In this document: positions 36,413 through 50,500 of the stretch, piece by piece
How the letters are laid out: each line of letters starts with the position of its first letter
Position numbering within the stretch: the first letter of the stretch is position 1
Origin: Planococcus citri
Lineage: Eukaryota; Arthropoda; Insecta; Hemiptera; Pseudococcidae
Direction: 5' to 3'
Assembly (NCBI RefSeq): GCF_950023065.1
Contig: NC_088681.1
Coordinates: forward strand, 71,644,836 to 71,708,835
Length of the DNA stretch: 64,000 nt
Translations under genes and position numbers: made by a program
Notes under the pieces: model-generated
What the model was told of the DNA's origin: nothing
What the model saw: only the letters and a program-made list of their open reading frames with translations
Databases searched by the model: none

Positions 36413-39400
36413 TCGCCCAGCGCGGCGGTCCTGCTAAAGTAAACACTCGTCGTCGTTATCCTCGTCATCAATGTTTGTACGTTTTCGTTCGTTCGTTTGT
36501 TTGTTCGTTATCGCCAACTAAGTTTTAAATTCGAAAATTTTTACTCGTAGCAGCTCTTTTTTGAGTTTTAAGCGGTTTTGAATTTGTCAGATCCCTTTAC
36601 CTGACGAGAAAAATTTCTGAATCAGACAAAGCTAGGTAGAGGTACATACATATTACATACATTACATACATCAAAAGTGCATGTACATAAAAATATATCC
36701 GGTTATGAAATGAATTTTTTGATTTTGTGACCAACGTCTGAAAATCGCGAAAAAAGTCGTCATTTCACCAAATAACTCGGTGAAGTGAGCGCGTTGTCCC
36801 ATAAACTCAAGTTTTCACAAAAAAAAATCGATATTCATTTTGCGAATCCGTTTTTCTTAAAGATGAAGCTGGAGAGAGAAGGATAAATGAATCGGTGGGA
36901 ACGGAAAGGTAACAAGTCACATTTTTGGAAAAAAAAATTTTTCACGGATATAGGGGGTTTCAAAGTACGGCGGATCGACTGGTGATGTCAGATTTCCGCA
37001 AAACTGCCGGGAAAGTGGTATTTGGGCGCAGAAAAAGGGCGGATCCGCATTTATGACTTTTTTGTAAAATTTTTTTGATTCCTTGAAAAATAACTAACAT
37101 TTTTGAGAAGACCATTTTTTGAAATTTAAGTTAATCTCTGAACTGAAAAATGATGAAAAAATTAACAACTTGGGCAAAAAGTCTTAGAACTCGAGGGGTT
37201 TTTGGTCAATTTAAACGAGATAGCAGTCTAAATGATGTACTGAGATGTAGAATCAAGCCCCATTCGTGCCCGAGCAATTTCAAAAGAAATTTTGTCGATT
37301 GGGTGCAGAATTGAAAGGGTCTAAGTCCCATTTGTTCAGGCAGCAACAGCTGCAGCGCCGGCGCACGTGAATATTTTTTTTTCTAAACAGAGCTAAAAAT
37401 TGTGTCTTGGGGTCCTCTTTCAATGACCTTAAGCATGTTTACCAAAAATTTTTGATTTTCAAATAAATCAGTTTTTTGTTATTCCTGAAAAGTGCGAAAA
37501 TGTTCTTAGCCCCTTTCCGTTCCCACCGATTCAAATGTCCCCAATATTTTGAAAATTGTGCGTAGTATGCATTTTGACGTGGATATGTTTTTGAGCCGTG
37601 GAGGAAGGGGGAGGTCTGTCTGTCTGTTCAGAAATTACATCACACCAACTCGTGTCACAGTCACACTAATTGTAAGTTTTGAAAATTTAGAAAAAAATTG
37701 TTCAACAACCTTACTTCGTTTATGGTAAATAAAGAACCTTGTAGCGAAGAGTAGTTTGATTAGAAAAAGAAACTCTCGCTTCTCAGAAAAATTTTAAAAG
37801 TGCGAAGCTTGTTAAACACCAAGTGTTCATCATCAGACTGGAAGGGTGAGATACGATACAATGCTGGAGCAGGAACACACATTGACAGACAGACAGACAT
37901 ACATGTATGATGTGATGAGGTGAGAAAACAAGTCGGACCACGACAATAACGACGACGACGTCGTCAATACGTAAATGTGGAATAGGCTGCGGGGGTTTCA
38001 ACTACGGTGCGTTTTATTCAACGTACGAGTATGTCTAATGTCTAATAATGTCTGTGTGCTCGTGCATTTGTACATATCTACTCGTACATACCAATCTACA
38101 CTAGTACCTACTTATACGTATAAGTAGGATATACACTGTACAGTTGTACACCTACACCTACACCTACATAGAGGCTTAGTAGGTAGGTACTAAGATACAT
38201 ACAAGGTAGATAGTGATAGACCCACGTGAATAAAAATAACGACGACGAGGACGGCGACGCGACGCTACAAATGAAAATGCGAGCCATTATAAAAATTACT
38301 TCATACGCAGATGTTGAAAGTTTCACCATACCAGCTACACTCGTATCTTTATCTTTATTTGTACTTGTACGATACGACACGATACGAACGAGCAGGCGAA
38401 AGGCGTCGTGGGGAGAGGCGAGAATGATTCACAACTTTGCGTATAGCTGCGCATCATTTTTACTCGAGTCGTATCGTGCCCTCAAGTACGCGTGTTTTTG
38501 ATTTATTGTACTCATACCTCTATTTCCTCTACCGATGGTCGGAATTTTTGCCAGCGATCATAATATGCTGATCGTAGCACTCGCACTTTCGCCGCTGCAC
38601 AATGCACGTATGCTTCTATACGAGTGCATTTGACTAACGTCTAGTACACAAATACGTAGGTAGCTAGGCACGTGGACGTGCTACTTATTGGTGATCAGTG
38701 TGATCACTGATCAGCTATAACCCTTGACCTGTGAACGAAACCCCCGAACCGCTCGCGCTCTGTTCGAATGAAGTTTTTTCAATGTCTCGCTCTTACGTAC
38801 GTCTACGTATATCTGTCGGCTGCCGCTTCCACTCAACAGGACACTTTATATATGTACCTATATGTATAACGGATAAAAGACTTAAAAGCGGCAACTGTTG
38901 CTGTAGCTGCAGCTGCAGCTGCAAAAGTGGCGACGGTGATGTCGGTAAGACTAATACCTACGAGTAGTAGGAGTAGTAGGAAGAAGGAGGAAGAAGGCGA
39001 AGAAGGCGAAGAAGGCGAGGGGACTGCGTTATTATTGCTTTATTCAATTGTTGGTATAACGTACACGCAAAAGTCAATTCTCAAAGGTGCAATATTACTA
39101 ATTCGTTATAATTAATACTCTTACTGGTACTTACTTTCGTTGAATTACGCTTTGAAAGCGCGACTTAATACGCTCCATTTCACATCTTATAAGTTGGCGT
39201 TATTGCTTAAAAGGCTTATTCTTCGGCGTGTTTTTTTACACGCAGACGCGTCTCGCCGAAGGAAATTCTCGTGTACCTAGCAGCAGACTGGCGAATGCGA
39301 AACGAAATACTGTAGCAACTGTTGCGAGCCGTTGTCTTTCTAGCTCTTTACGACCATCCGTTTTTTATTTTTACTCGTACGAGTGATCGTCATCGAATAT

Positions 39401-40066
39401 CGTACACTTGTAGGATTACTTTTACTTACCTATTCGTACGAGTAGTTTCGCAGTGGTTTTGGCATACGTTACACTTTTGCACGCACGTGATTCTCATATC
39501 GTTGCACTATACGAGTATGGTTAGAATATAGAGGGTTTGTCGACTGTCTCCGTCTGATAGCTTGAATCCAAACCAATAGACCATAGACCATAGACCTGCT
39601 ATGTACAATACAATACACGTATATATTTGACATGGTATCTCTCATCGGTCAGATATTTGGTAGGTCTAGGTAAGTATACCTACTCGTAACCTGCGAAGAG
39701 TGTGACGGCCGCGGCAGAGTAGAGTACTAATACTAAACTCGACAACTAACAGCAAACAGCAGACGGCGTGGCGATGGCGGAGTGGCGGCGGCAGCAGTAT
39801 AGCAGCAGCAGAAGCAGGTAAATAATTTGCTTCCTGCTATAAAGCTACTTTGGCGTATAATTGTTTGCAGTGTGCGAAGGATGGGGTGCGGCGAACAGCG
39901 GTGAACGGCGAGCGGTGGCAATCGTTTGTTGGTGCCCGTGCTCTCGTGTTAATAGTCAACTACCACCAACCAGGCCCAACAAAAGTAACTTTTCTCTCTT
40001 AATTAAAACCGTACATGCTTTTGTGTACAATTCTACTTTTCGTAAACCTTACTGCTGCTGCCCCCC

Positions 40067-40102
40067 CTCCTCCTCCTCCTCCTCCTCCTCCTCCTCCTCC
40101 TC
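40067..40102. repeat. (CTC)n microsatellite
   Basis: Twelve or so tandem triplets after a C run. Confidence 0.85.
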
Positions 40103-43100
40103 GTTTGTCCTCGCGGCTTCGTCTCGTCTATCGTCCATCTTTCGACTTACGTGTACGTGTATGAGTACTGAGTATAGGTATCTGTAATATGAGCAAATGA
40201 CGCACTGGTACGTAGTACGTACTACGTATGCATTTTGTATACGAGTATATTAATATTTAATATGTATCAGACCCCTCTTTAAACCTAGTGTTAGAAAAAG
40301 GAAAGAAAAAACGTATATATCTTGGATTTTGACGAAAAGTGGTCACAACGCTCAGCCCAAATGGGAAACTACTCAGAAAAAACGTGGTTTTTGCCACTTT
40401 CAGGTACCCCGTCCACTCCCCCTCCCCACCCACTCACCCACCCACCCCTCTCTGAAAAATAGCGATTCTACTTTCTAAAGCCTTCTTAATCACTAATCCA
40501 TTTTTACCTAATAAAAATGTCGAGACCGTTCTTAGTGCGTAGGCTACTTAACCGCTATTCGTCGTTGGTGTTGATACTCGTTACTCGTACCGTCGTACGC
40601 GTGAAATTGCATACTCGGTTTGCCGTAAATACGGCGCGACGCGACGAGGCGAAAACCCAAGTACTTACGCTCGCGCTACGTACCATATTCGCTTTCGAGT
40701 CGACATCTGCGATTTCACGCGCAATTTTTGGAGCTCCTCCATTGAGATTAATCTTGTTTTCACTTTGTCTGGAATTGGTAAAATTTGTCAAAATTTCACT
40801 TTTCAACTGACACTCCGTAACCACTGAAATGCTCGCGAGAAGGTTGCCCAGCAATAAGCACCGACCCGACCGATCAAAATTACACGCGTGAAAGTTGGCT
40901 TTCAGTCCTTCCACAGCGATCTGAAATTCCTGTACAAAATCAAAGAATCAGCTATGCAGAAAATGAACCGACATCGACACTAGAAGTTGCTGATATACGG
41001 GAATTATGTAACTTACCTATTGAAGAAGTTACTTTCGGAATTTTTCAAGTTATCGGAGAACTATTTTTGAAACTCTAAAAATGAACTTTATAGCAGATGA
41101 AATTTTGATTTTCGATTTTAGGATGGCTAGCGGGACAATTTTTCAAGAATACGAAGGGGCAGTTGATTTGAAAACTTGAAATTGGACCCGTCTTTCTCCC
41201 CAGTCCCCGTATACTACTCGTACCGAATACAGAATACTCGCCTCATCAGTTCATCACACTTGCCTTTGGTTGGAATGGGAAGTTTGTAGGTCTAGGTACA
41301 TATCTATCTAGAATCTAGACCTATCTATACCTAGTGTTCGCACAATCTGAAAACAAGGCTAACTGCACTCGTAAATGAAAATTTGAGAAAGCCTCGGAAC
41401 CAGGACGAAGCTACGAGTACGATAGTGAGAATTCTTACGAAATGCGCGAGATGCACTTAGGTCGCGTCGCGTCGTACGAAAGCGAATGCAAATTGCCAAA
41501 CGCGAAATCGTCCGAGTTTATTATTATTTTTTTTCCCTCTCGATTCGTTTAAAATTTCCATTAACGAAACACAATACCGTAACGACGATAACATCTGCCG
41601 GATAATTTTAATATATCAACTCTTTCTACCGATATTATTTTCAATTATTTATTTTCGCGCCGCGGCGCGGCGTCGTGTCGTCGTCGCGTCAATACAATTG
41701 CTATCCGCTTTACCCTACCCCTACCCACCCTCTCGAGTACCTACCATCTATTTACTCGTAGGTAGTAGGTACAGGTACATATTTACGCCGCTCGCGTCTT
41801 CTATGTACGTAAGTAAGTACGTACCTAATATTCGTTCCTTGTCTTTGCTGGTAGCTTTACTTTAGCTTGCTCGACGCTTCTATTCTTTTAGGTGCAGTAC
41901 GCTAGGCACCTTACCTAGTATGTAGTATGTACATACCTACGTACGTCTTTTCAGTTCTCGGCTCTTTACTACGCTGGTACGAGCGACGAGTAGTCGAGCT
42001 GATTTCCTTTTGGCTGAATCTGTAGCGGAGATATCCGATCGAGATAAGGATACCGTACTTTGTATGTAGGTACCTACTTAGTACTTACTACTTACAATGC
42101 ACCTACTACCAGAATACGCATCGCATACAGTAGTCTGTTTGTGCTCTCGTTTCCTCTCTCGTATATTTTGCTACAAATCGGTGTCCTCGTATACGAGTAG
42201 ATGAGAGCCCGGGGCAAAGTTTGAAGGCGTTAGAGTAAGATACGTTGTTGAAATCAACAAATGCTCCGTTGCCTACAGTACATAATTCAACGGGGGAGAG
42301 AGAGAAAGAGTGAGGAAACTGCGAGGGATTTTTGTTCTCGCTCGAGGATCATCGGCGAGAGGATTTCGATTGAAGAAAAATTAAATAAAGGTGTCTCCGC
42401 CTCTCTGGAATGAATTTTAAGGAAACCGAAAAATAATAAAAACAATTTTCGGCAGATAAAGAAGCCTTTTTTTATCGAAAGGAAAAGACACAGCCCAGTC
42501 ACACACACACACTATGCAAACGAACAAAGCGAAACGCGAAGCTGTCTCTCGCTCTCTCTCCTCCCTCCCGTGCCCATATTTACTCGTATCAACGCAGCCG
42601 TACGTAGATAATTGATAATCGTACGATTTTTTTGTTACCTACCCGTAACCGTAACGAATCGAAGCTGCCTACGCTCACGCTCACGCTCGCGCTGCACTGG
42701 TGCTGATAATCGGCGGCAATCGCCGGGTAAGATTCGTATTTCGCACCTGAGCCATTAACTCGTCGAGATTATTTTTCAATTTTTATTCCCGTTGCAGTCG
42801 CCCCGTCTAAATTAGAAATTACGTATTTTCGCGTATCGAAATTGCTTTTCAATTTGGCTGCAGCCGAAAAAATGCTTTCCTGTTGGCAATTTGGCTGTTT
42901 GCGAGACGACTTCGTTCTGTTTTGTTCAATTTTCACTGTCTGTCGTTTTAATTTCCTCTACGAGTATACTTATTTGTAATTCAACTCGGGTTGTTCTCTT
43001 CTTTTTATAATGCACGCACCTACATATTTTTTCTTCAAAACTTTGGTAGACTAGGCTTCCTAGGTTATCTTGGGCTTCTGGTTACTTCGTATATTGCTCC

Positions 43101-44180
43101 CTAGAATGATATAGTCAGTATTACGAGTATCTCTACCTCGAGTGTGGCTGTGGCTGTGGCTGTAGGTGTAGGTACGAGTATTCTATAGTATTTTGTCTGA
43201 TAGTTTTCGGCTCCGCCGCTGTGTTGCCATTCGTGATTCTCCGTTTCATAATACGAGTACATAGCTTGATTTTTGAGTAAAAATAAGCCTAAGAAGTATA
43301 AGTATGCGAATGTATCGACTATCGAGTTCCTATAAAATGATATAGGTATTGGTATACTTGTGTACTTGGTAGAGTGCGCATCAATGTTAGTACGCAACGG
43401 ATGGTTTATTGTCGGCCCATCTGCGTATCTAAAAAAGAAAAAAACACCCGAGTCGAAACCTAATTGAAAACACGTTCGAAGTGTAGGTACCTTTATAAAA
43501 CACTTTTTTGCGACTAGGTAGATACACCTGACGACGACCACGTCGTCGAATAAAAATACTAGTAGGTAATAAAATATGGTTCGACACGTTTTTTACTGGC
43601 CGCGCCGCGCCGATACTCTCGTATTCGACGTCCCTGCGGAGCAATTGGTTTGATTTGGAATTTACCCGGCGCGGCCCGGCAAGCAGAGCTTTTGTTCGAA
43701 TGAGCGACCCTTGTGTTTTGTTGCGGTCGCGGTTGTGCCTGTGCATGTGCCTGTACGACTACGAGTAGGAAAAAGTTTCTCGTCAATCAGCTGCAAGCTG
43801 CAGGCTGCAGCTCATCAATAAAGCTAGGAAATTGCCATATCTTTCCAAACTACGTAAGTAGCAAAGTACTGTATGTCAACTCGAAGGGCTGAAATTTTGG
43901 CCAAAGGCGTATTATTGATAACGGATCGAAGGATCGACTGCGATATCGATACCACCAATACCACCATCCAGCCAATCATGGTACGTAATTGGTACGAGCA
44001 CGAGTCGATCGATGATCGATCAAAATTTCAACTATAGGCCCTACCTAGGTATCTATAGTACCGAGGAATTTTCCGCACCAATTTGAAATAGGTAGTAGGT
44101 ACCCGATAATACCGCATTCGTACGAGTATGTTTGAAAAATTATATCAACGTAATTCTAGTAGCAAGTTTGATTCTGATTT

Positions 44181-44437
44181 GAGGAGCGATATTTCAAAAC
44201 GCCCTATGTCCATTTTAAAAAATTAATTTTTAGTCTGGTAAATTGGCTATTTAGGCGGGTTTAAAACTTTATTTGGGTGGATTTATGATGTTAGGAGTGT
44301 AGCTATACACTTCATCCACCAGATACCGCTAAAAAAAATTCAATAAAAATGGACAAAGTGCGTTTTGGAACACTTTTTATTTTTAAAAATGCAATTCGAA
44401 AAAAATGCACTAAGGGCGTTTTGGAATATCGCTCCTC
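44181..44437. mobile_element. MITE of a second family, 257 bp, single copy
   Basis: The left end GAGGAGCGATATTTCAAAAC and the right end are reverse complements over about 24 bases (through CGCCC) with one mismatch. Both flanks read ATTT, consistent with a 4-base target duplication, though such a short AT match could be chance. The interior is AT-rich with a second CGTTTTGGAA motif, and there is no ORF. No other copy was noticed in the window. Confidence 0.65.
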
Positions 44438-45374
44438 ATTTGATTAGTACGAGTAGATATAGGTACATACTCGCCTATAGCCAGATATTAGGTATGTAAG
44501 TAGGTAATACTCGTAGTTTACTCGCTGTGTTGTGTTATTATAAATTACAAGATTAATTAATTATTAGTATCGTGTGCATAAAGGAGAGACGCGGACGTTT
44601 GTTTTTCGCCACAATAATGCGTAAAATACATAAAGTAGGTTCGCGATCGCGATCGTATTTACACTCGTTTCATCGCCTCATATTGGTATTACTCGTAAGT
44701 CGTAGGTAGAGGTACATAAACATGTATTAAAGAGTACAGTACACATACATAGAGTGTAGAGACAGACGCGAGACGACGACGGACGCAGGCACAGCGAACG
44801 GCGCTGGAATAGGCGGGCTGCGTATCGTGTGTGGTTTCAGCCTTCCGACCATCCACAGCTTCAACCTTCAACCCAAAACCTGAATTTGGCCCAGCCCGCC
44901 AACCACGACTGGGTACTCGTCGTCGTACCAGCCTGCCTGCCAGCCAGCTACTGGTTACTGGTTACTAGTTACTGATTACAAGCTAGGTAGTAGGTAGTAG
45001 GTACTTCTACTTGCTGCACTCATCGTCAGTGTCAGTACGTATTGTACTCGTACTTACTACGAGTAGGTAGTACCAACTTGTTGATCTCGCGAGTGGCATG
45101 AGGTAAAACTTTTTGAAAACAACCAGCTTCTAACAAAAATATTTCGTCGATCGAGGCTGACGAAAGCGTACCCGGCATGGTCCACTGCCCAGTAGCAGTC
45201 AGGTATACGAAACTGAGGACGGATGTACCACTCTGCCCCCTCCACCCCTGTTGTCAAATACTTTTTCTGTTTCTGAATTTCTGCACACGGAAAATGTCTG
45301 TTCTAGGTATAGGTAGGTACTCAGCTATTTCTTGATTTTCAAAAATGCCCAATCAGAAAAAATTGATTTCTTGT

Positions 45375-45398
45375 AAAAAAAAAAAAAAAAAAAAAAAA
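45375..45398. repeat. Poly(A) run of 24
   Basis: Uninterrupted A tract just upstream of dispersed repeat copy B. It could be the tail of a retroposed fragment, but no parent was recognised. Confidence 0.7.
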
Positions 45399-45548
45399 TA
45401 CCCAATAATTTTCACTTGGAAAAATGTTTAAATATAAAAGTAAACCCCTCGCGTGAAATACTAGACCGTTTTTTTTGCATCTCAAAACTTAAATTCTCGA
45501 AAGCTTTTGCCCTCAATTCGTTCGGAGCGGTTTGCTTTTCTTTTTCGA

Positions 45549-45775
45549 GGTTGGAATTTCTAAAAAAAAACTCGTCAAAATTCTAAAAATGTTGAAACCG
45601 AAAAAATGAAACTCTTCGCAGAAAAAACATTGTTTTCAGTTTTCACCTATCAGAATCCAACTTTTTGAAAGCTTTTGCCATTTCTACTCTCGGGCTAAGC
45701 AATTTGTTTCTCATCTTTCGCGCTATTCGACAAAATCAGTATTTTTTCTCGTCTCAGTCGGCAATCGAGCGCAGA
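45549..45775. repeat. Dispersed repeat, copy B
   Basis: Second copy of the repeat at 33779-34010; see there for the shared blocks. Confidence 0.5.
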
Positions 45776-46624
45776 ATATTTTCAGTTTCAACCCTGGTCG
45801 CAGTTGAGTTGACGAGTATCGTTAGAAATCCTTCAGTGACATGTTTGTGTGCCATCGCCTACCATACCTAACTAACTACGAGTACCTACCTACATTTTTC
45901 TATTCCAATCCCGTAAAAATTGTTTTGCTTGCGTGTGTGTGTGTGTGTTTACACGTGCATGGAGTGTAGCTGTAGACGTGTAAGATGGTAAAGATAGGAT
46001 AGGTTGACTTACTTGTATTTCGCCATTCTAATTCACGAGCTCGGATTTACATCTCAAAAGGAGAAGAAAAGAAGCGCAAATGTCGCCTTTATTTTTAATA
46101 GTATTAGTTATCTAATCTACACATGGTCGTATACAAGTTTGCTATGCGGTGAATGTCAAATTTCAGTGCCTGCTCCTCCCCCATATACTCGTACGTAGCT
46201 TTACCTACAGCTTACAGCTTACCCCATCGCCAACAAAATACGATTAACTAATAGGGTAATCTTGCCACGTAACGTAGTCTTATTTTACTTTTTTTCCCAC
46301 TTTTCAACATACTTACTTACTTGTACGTCCTAAATCTTGAGAATCGCTCTCTGCCCTTTTACGCCAACGTCGTACTTGTATGTCAAAAAAAAAAAAAAAA
46401 AACGAAAATTTTTGAATATATAATACTATGCGAACGGAGCTCGGAGATCTCGGAATTTGTTTGTAATTCTGCGTATGTGATAACAGTAATGGTAAGTATG
46501 TACTTGACTGTTGTAGAGTTGTATTTACGATTACGATATTTATGGTGAATCCAAAAAAAAAAAATTAAAACAACGATTACATTTCAAAAATTTATTATAC
46601 GTGTATGTTAAAAAAAATTACTCG

Positions 46625-46685
46625 TAATAAATAAATGAATGAATGAATGAATGAATGAATAAATAAATAAGTAAATAAATAATGA
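46625..46685. repeat. (ATGA)n/(ATAA)n tetranucleotide array
   Basis: A compound tetranucleotide run with about six ATGA units flanked by ATAA units. Confidence 0.8.
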
Positions 46686-47574
46686 TAATTTGAAAAAAAA
46701 ATCAAGTAAAATAAAACACATGTAAATAATAATAGGCGAAGAAATACGATAAAATAAGGATATGAAGTAGGTAAACGTTTCATAGTCTTACACAAAGGAC
46801 AATTATTCGTATGAATGACGTATTGTACGTAATAAGGTGGCGTAATTACTCGTATCTTCGTAGGTACCTCTACCTACGTCTAGTAAAAAAATGATCATCG
46901 ATATTGATCAGTCACTCGGTCGATTAAACGAGACGAGACGAGAAAAATACAGTACGAGTACTTTCTGGTCAGTAGGTAGGTAGTAGTGGTACTTAGTTAG
47001 TACTGTACCATAGTATTACTGTGTACGCGTAGAATACGATTTACAATACGATGATGATGAGGGTCGAGTCTATTAGAACAGATGTAGCCTACATCGTCGT
47101 AGACTAGCGAGTGACGATAAAAATGGACGATGGGGCGATACGCGATAGCATTTCAGAAAGAGATCCACGAATCGTTCAAATATAGCCGTAATTTTGTCAG
47201 TCATGGAAAATACGACATGGGTACTGGGTACGTGGGTAGCCACGGTCATTTGGTCGCTATTGGTAAATCAGCGGGACGAGGCTATCAACTCGATGAAAGT
47301 GAAACGTAAGCACTTAAGCAGGCGCACAAATTTACCAAATCAGTACCGACACGTACACGTACACGTGTTGTATGCGCACCTACCGAGAGAAAGATGAAGA
47401 AATTCAAGGATCAGGGCCGAGGAAAATCGGAAGGAATACTCGTAATCGGTAATAGGTACAGGTAGTGGAGAAAAAAACGAAAGGAACAACAGCCGGTTCG
47501 TACAAAATAAATTTAAGCGTAACATTGTCACAAATCTCGTCAATTCTTAGGCGTAGGCCAGGAGGCCAGCAGGC

Positions 47575-50500
47575 CTAACCCGAATTAATGTACCCGTTGT
47601 CCGCGGCCACGTCGAATGACGAAGGTAAATCATCCGGCGACGTAGACATGGCGGACGTTTTCATTTCGTCGTTTTCGTTGGGCAAAAAAACTGGCCTCAG
47701 TTCGACGGTCTGCCAACAAAACAACAAATGCGAGTAAGCAGCGGACGTGGCTACAGATAGTATTACTATCTACTTATTACTACTACTACGAGTATTACTT
47801 TATTAGTACATTACTCTCAACTCCGTGTGAGAACTTACGTTGCAACTAAAAATATTGGCGTTACGACGATCGCGATCGCGATCGTAGGTTTTCGAAAACA
47901 TAGTTTCCTGGCCCTGCTTGTATCTGTCCCAAGTTGCCAAACGTAACCGCGTATCGTCGCCAATTAAAGCTCCGTCGCCGTCGCCGTCGCCGTTATTGCG
48001 CCGACTACTTTCGTCTCGTGTTTCGCGACTCATTTTCAGTCTGAAAAATATTGCAAAAATTCAAGTTTCAACCGACGAAATTGCAAACGAGGCGAAGCAA
48101 GAGGACGTCGACCAACCTGTCGAATAGCTGCCTCAGTCGCCACAAATATCCCATGTCTCTGAACACGTGAGCCAAGCCGGTCACTGAATTTTCATGAGTC
48201 GCGCAAACGTTCAACGCTTTCTTATAATAGAAAACCGCTTCGTGCAGCCGATCTAGATGAACAAACCAACGAAAAGACTAGTAATGTCTTGCAAAATGAA
48301 TCCGGCTCGAATGAAGAGTACCACAACGGTTATATGTACATATTATATATAGGAACATATTAGGAACTTATTAAATGTCTGCATCGTTATTTTATCTCTT
48401 TGAAATCCGACCCTAGTTCAATCGAAAAAATTCGAAAAATTGATAAAATTGAGTCGAATATTTTTTTTTTTACTAAAATCGTGGTACGTACACGTACAGA
48501 TGCGTGTCGAAAGGGGGGGGGTGGAGGGGAGGGAGTGCAGTGAGAGCTGGTGGGAAAATCTTGGCAAAAAGTTGGGAATTTTTAGGATAAATCGGGTGAA
48601 TTAGAAAAAGTTGGGAAATTTAAGAATAGTGGAGAAGAAGTTGCGTAGGTTGGAAAAATCGAATAATTGCCAAAAATCGTGAGTTTTTACTTCTCGAGTT
48701 ATAAATTTTGTAGGTACTCAAAAGAAGGTCTCTTCATTCCAATCAAAACTGCAAGAACATCCCAACTTTTTCTAAAATACCGGGAAAAAAGTTGTATTCT
48801 TCGTCTTGTAAATGTTAGTATAAAATTTATAACTTTTGCCGAAATTGTTTCTTTTTGAAAACGTGAAATTTTGTTCTAAAAAAAATGAGGAATTGTAAAT
48901 TTTTAGGCCTTATTCCTATTTTTGAAAATGTTATAATTTCCTGAAAACCGAAATTCAGAAAATCAACACGGCGTTTCGAATTGAAAATTTTTCATCAAAG
49001 CTTTCGTCTCCGCTTCGTTTCGAAAATTACTTTCGAAGAATCATTAATTCTCAAAAGCTTTTGCTCTCGTAAAATGTCCAAGTCGCGAAAATTAACTTTC
49101 TATAATCCGTAATAATGTTATTTTGCGTTTCGAATGATCAATTTTTCAAAAATTTCCAAGACCAAGAGTATAAAAATTAATTTCAGAAATTATAAAAACA
49201 CAACCGAAGCGATAGAGAAATTCAAATTTTTCGTAGGTGATATAGAATGAACATTTTTGTTTCCAACTCCGGTTCCAGAATTTGTTCGAATCACAAAAAT
49301 CTATGTGAAATTTTGGGATGGGGGAGTGTCATCTGCCACCCGGCGGCCGGCACATCACTTCGTTCGTCACTCCTGTAGGTATATGTGGAATGTGGAAATG
49401 ATGATCGAATCCCCCAGTACCATCGAGGTGTGTTTTATTGTAAGTAGTTTTTTTGCGTTTTTGGGTATTTCTCGAAGCTGTGTCAGGTAAAAATGTTTCA
49501 ATTTTGTAAAATCGTTCAACCAGTTCGAGGTTACAGTCGGATTTCAAGATCAGTACGAGCCTCGAACACACGATAGCAGGAGTGAAAAATAGGTAGAGGT
49601 ATAGCAATGCACTACTACTCGTAAAGTTGTAAGTAGAAGTACCAAGAGTGGACGACTTACGATGTTGGTGTAACCAGTGCGCGTAGTACGCGAAGTAATT
49701 CGCATTCGTAGGATGCAGTTTTACGACGTATTTCAAAAGATTTCCAGCCGTGTTTCCGTCGTACAGTTTGGCCAGTAATATATACGCGCTGATATAATTC
49801 GCATTCAATTGTAAACACTTTTTCAACATTATTATGGCCATTTCGGTTTGGTTCATTTTTCTGCCAATCAAACAAAATTAGGTAGGTAGGTATAGGTAAT
49901 CGATGAAAAGGCGAAGGCGATATATTACGACTGACGAGTAGTTTATACCTGTACACCTGGCCAAGATTATAGTGAGCGTTCACGTGATTCGGCGAGTACT
50001 TGATGGCGGATAAAAAATGCGATTCCGCTTGTATAGGTGATTTCATCAATGTTCCCAGGTTGTTGTAGGCGCTCGCGTACGTTGGCCATAACCTGAAAAT
50101 ACATATATACATACGAGTACCTATTCAGTATACTCGTAGTTGTCCAACAGCAACGTGCAACACATTCGCCAAGTTTTTAAAAAATCGTTAATTCGTTAGC
50201 ACCCTACTCGGTACTCAGTACTCCTACTCACCTCAGTGCTTCTTCGTAATGTCGAATAGATAACTCTTCTTGGCCCTTTTCTCGCAAATAATTCGCCCAA
50301 TTGTAATGCATTTTTGCATTATTTGGCACTACTTGCAAGCCAGATCTTGTGAAAAGCAAGTGACAAAAAAAATATACGTACAATTTACGATTGTAAAATG
50401 TAGAATTAGGTAATTTAGCGGATTAATAATGTACGAATACGAAAAAGCGCGTATTGCGTTTTTAGTTTGGTAGGTGGGTACCTGATGAGCGATTCTCTGC

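Larger units (their letters stand above)
33600..47570. other. Second long gene-free intergenic region
   Basis: About 14 kb without a supported gene. It contains a dispersed repeat pair (33779-34010 and 45549-45775), several microsatellites, one MITE (44181-44437), GC-rich GCCGCG clusters near 35305, 35543, 41657 and 43600, and abundant TACGAGTA/TACTCGTA words. Small ORFs (for example 43101-43541 on the minus strand) show no motif and are read as chance. Confidence 0.55.

Noticed and set aside
43101..43541. 146-codon minus-strand ORF
   Set aside because: No domain, no plausible exon neighbours, composition of intergenic DNA, contains a simple Thr/Ala repeat tail.
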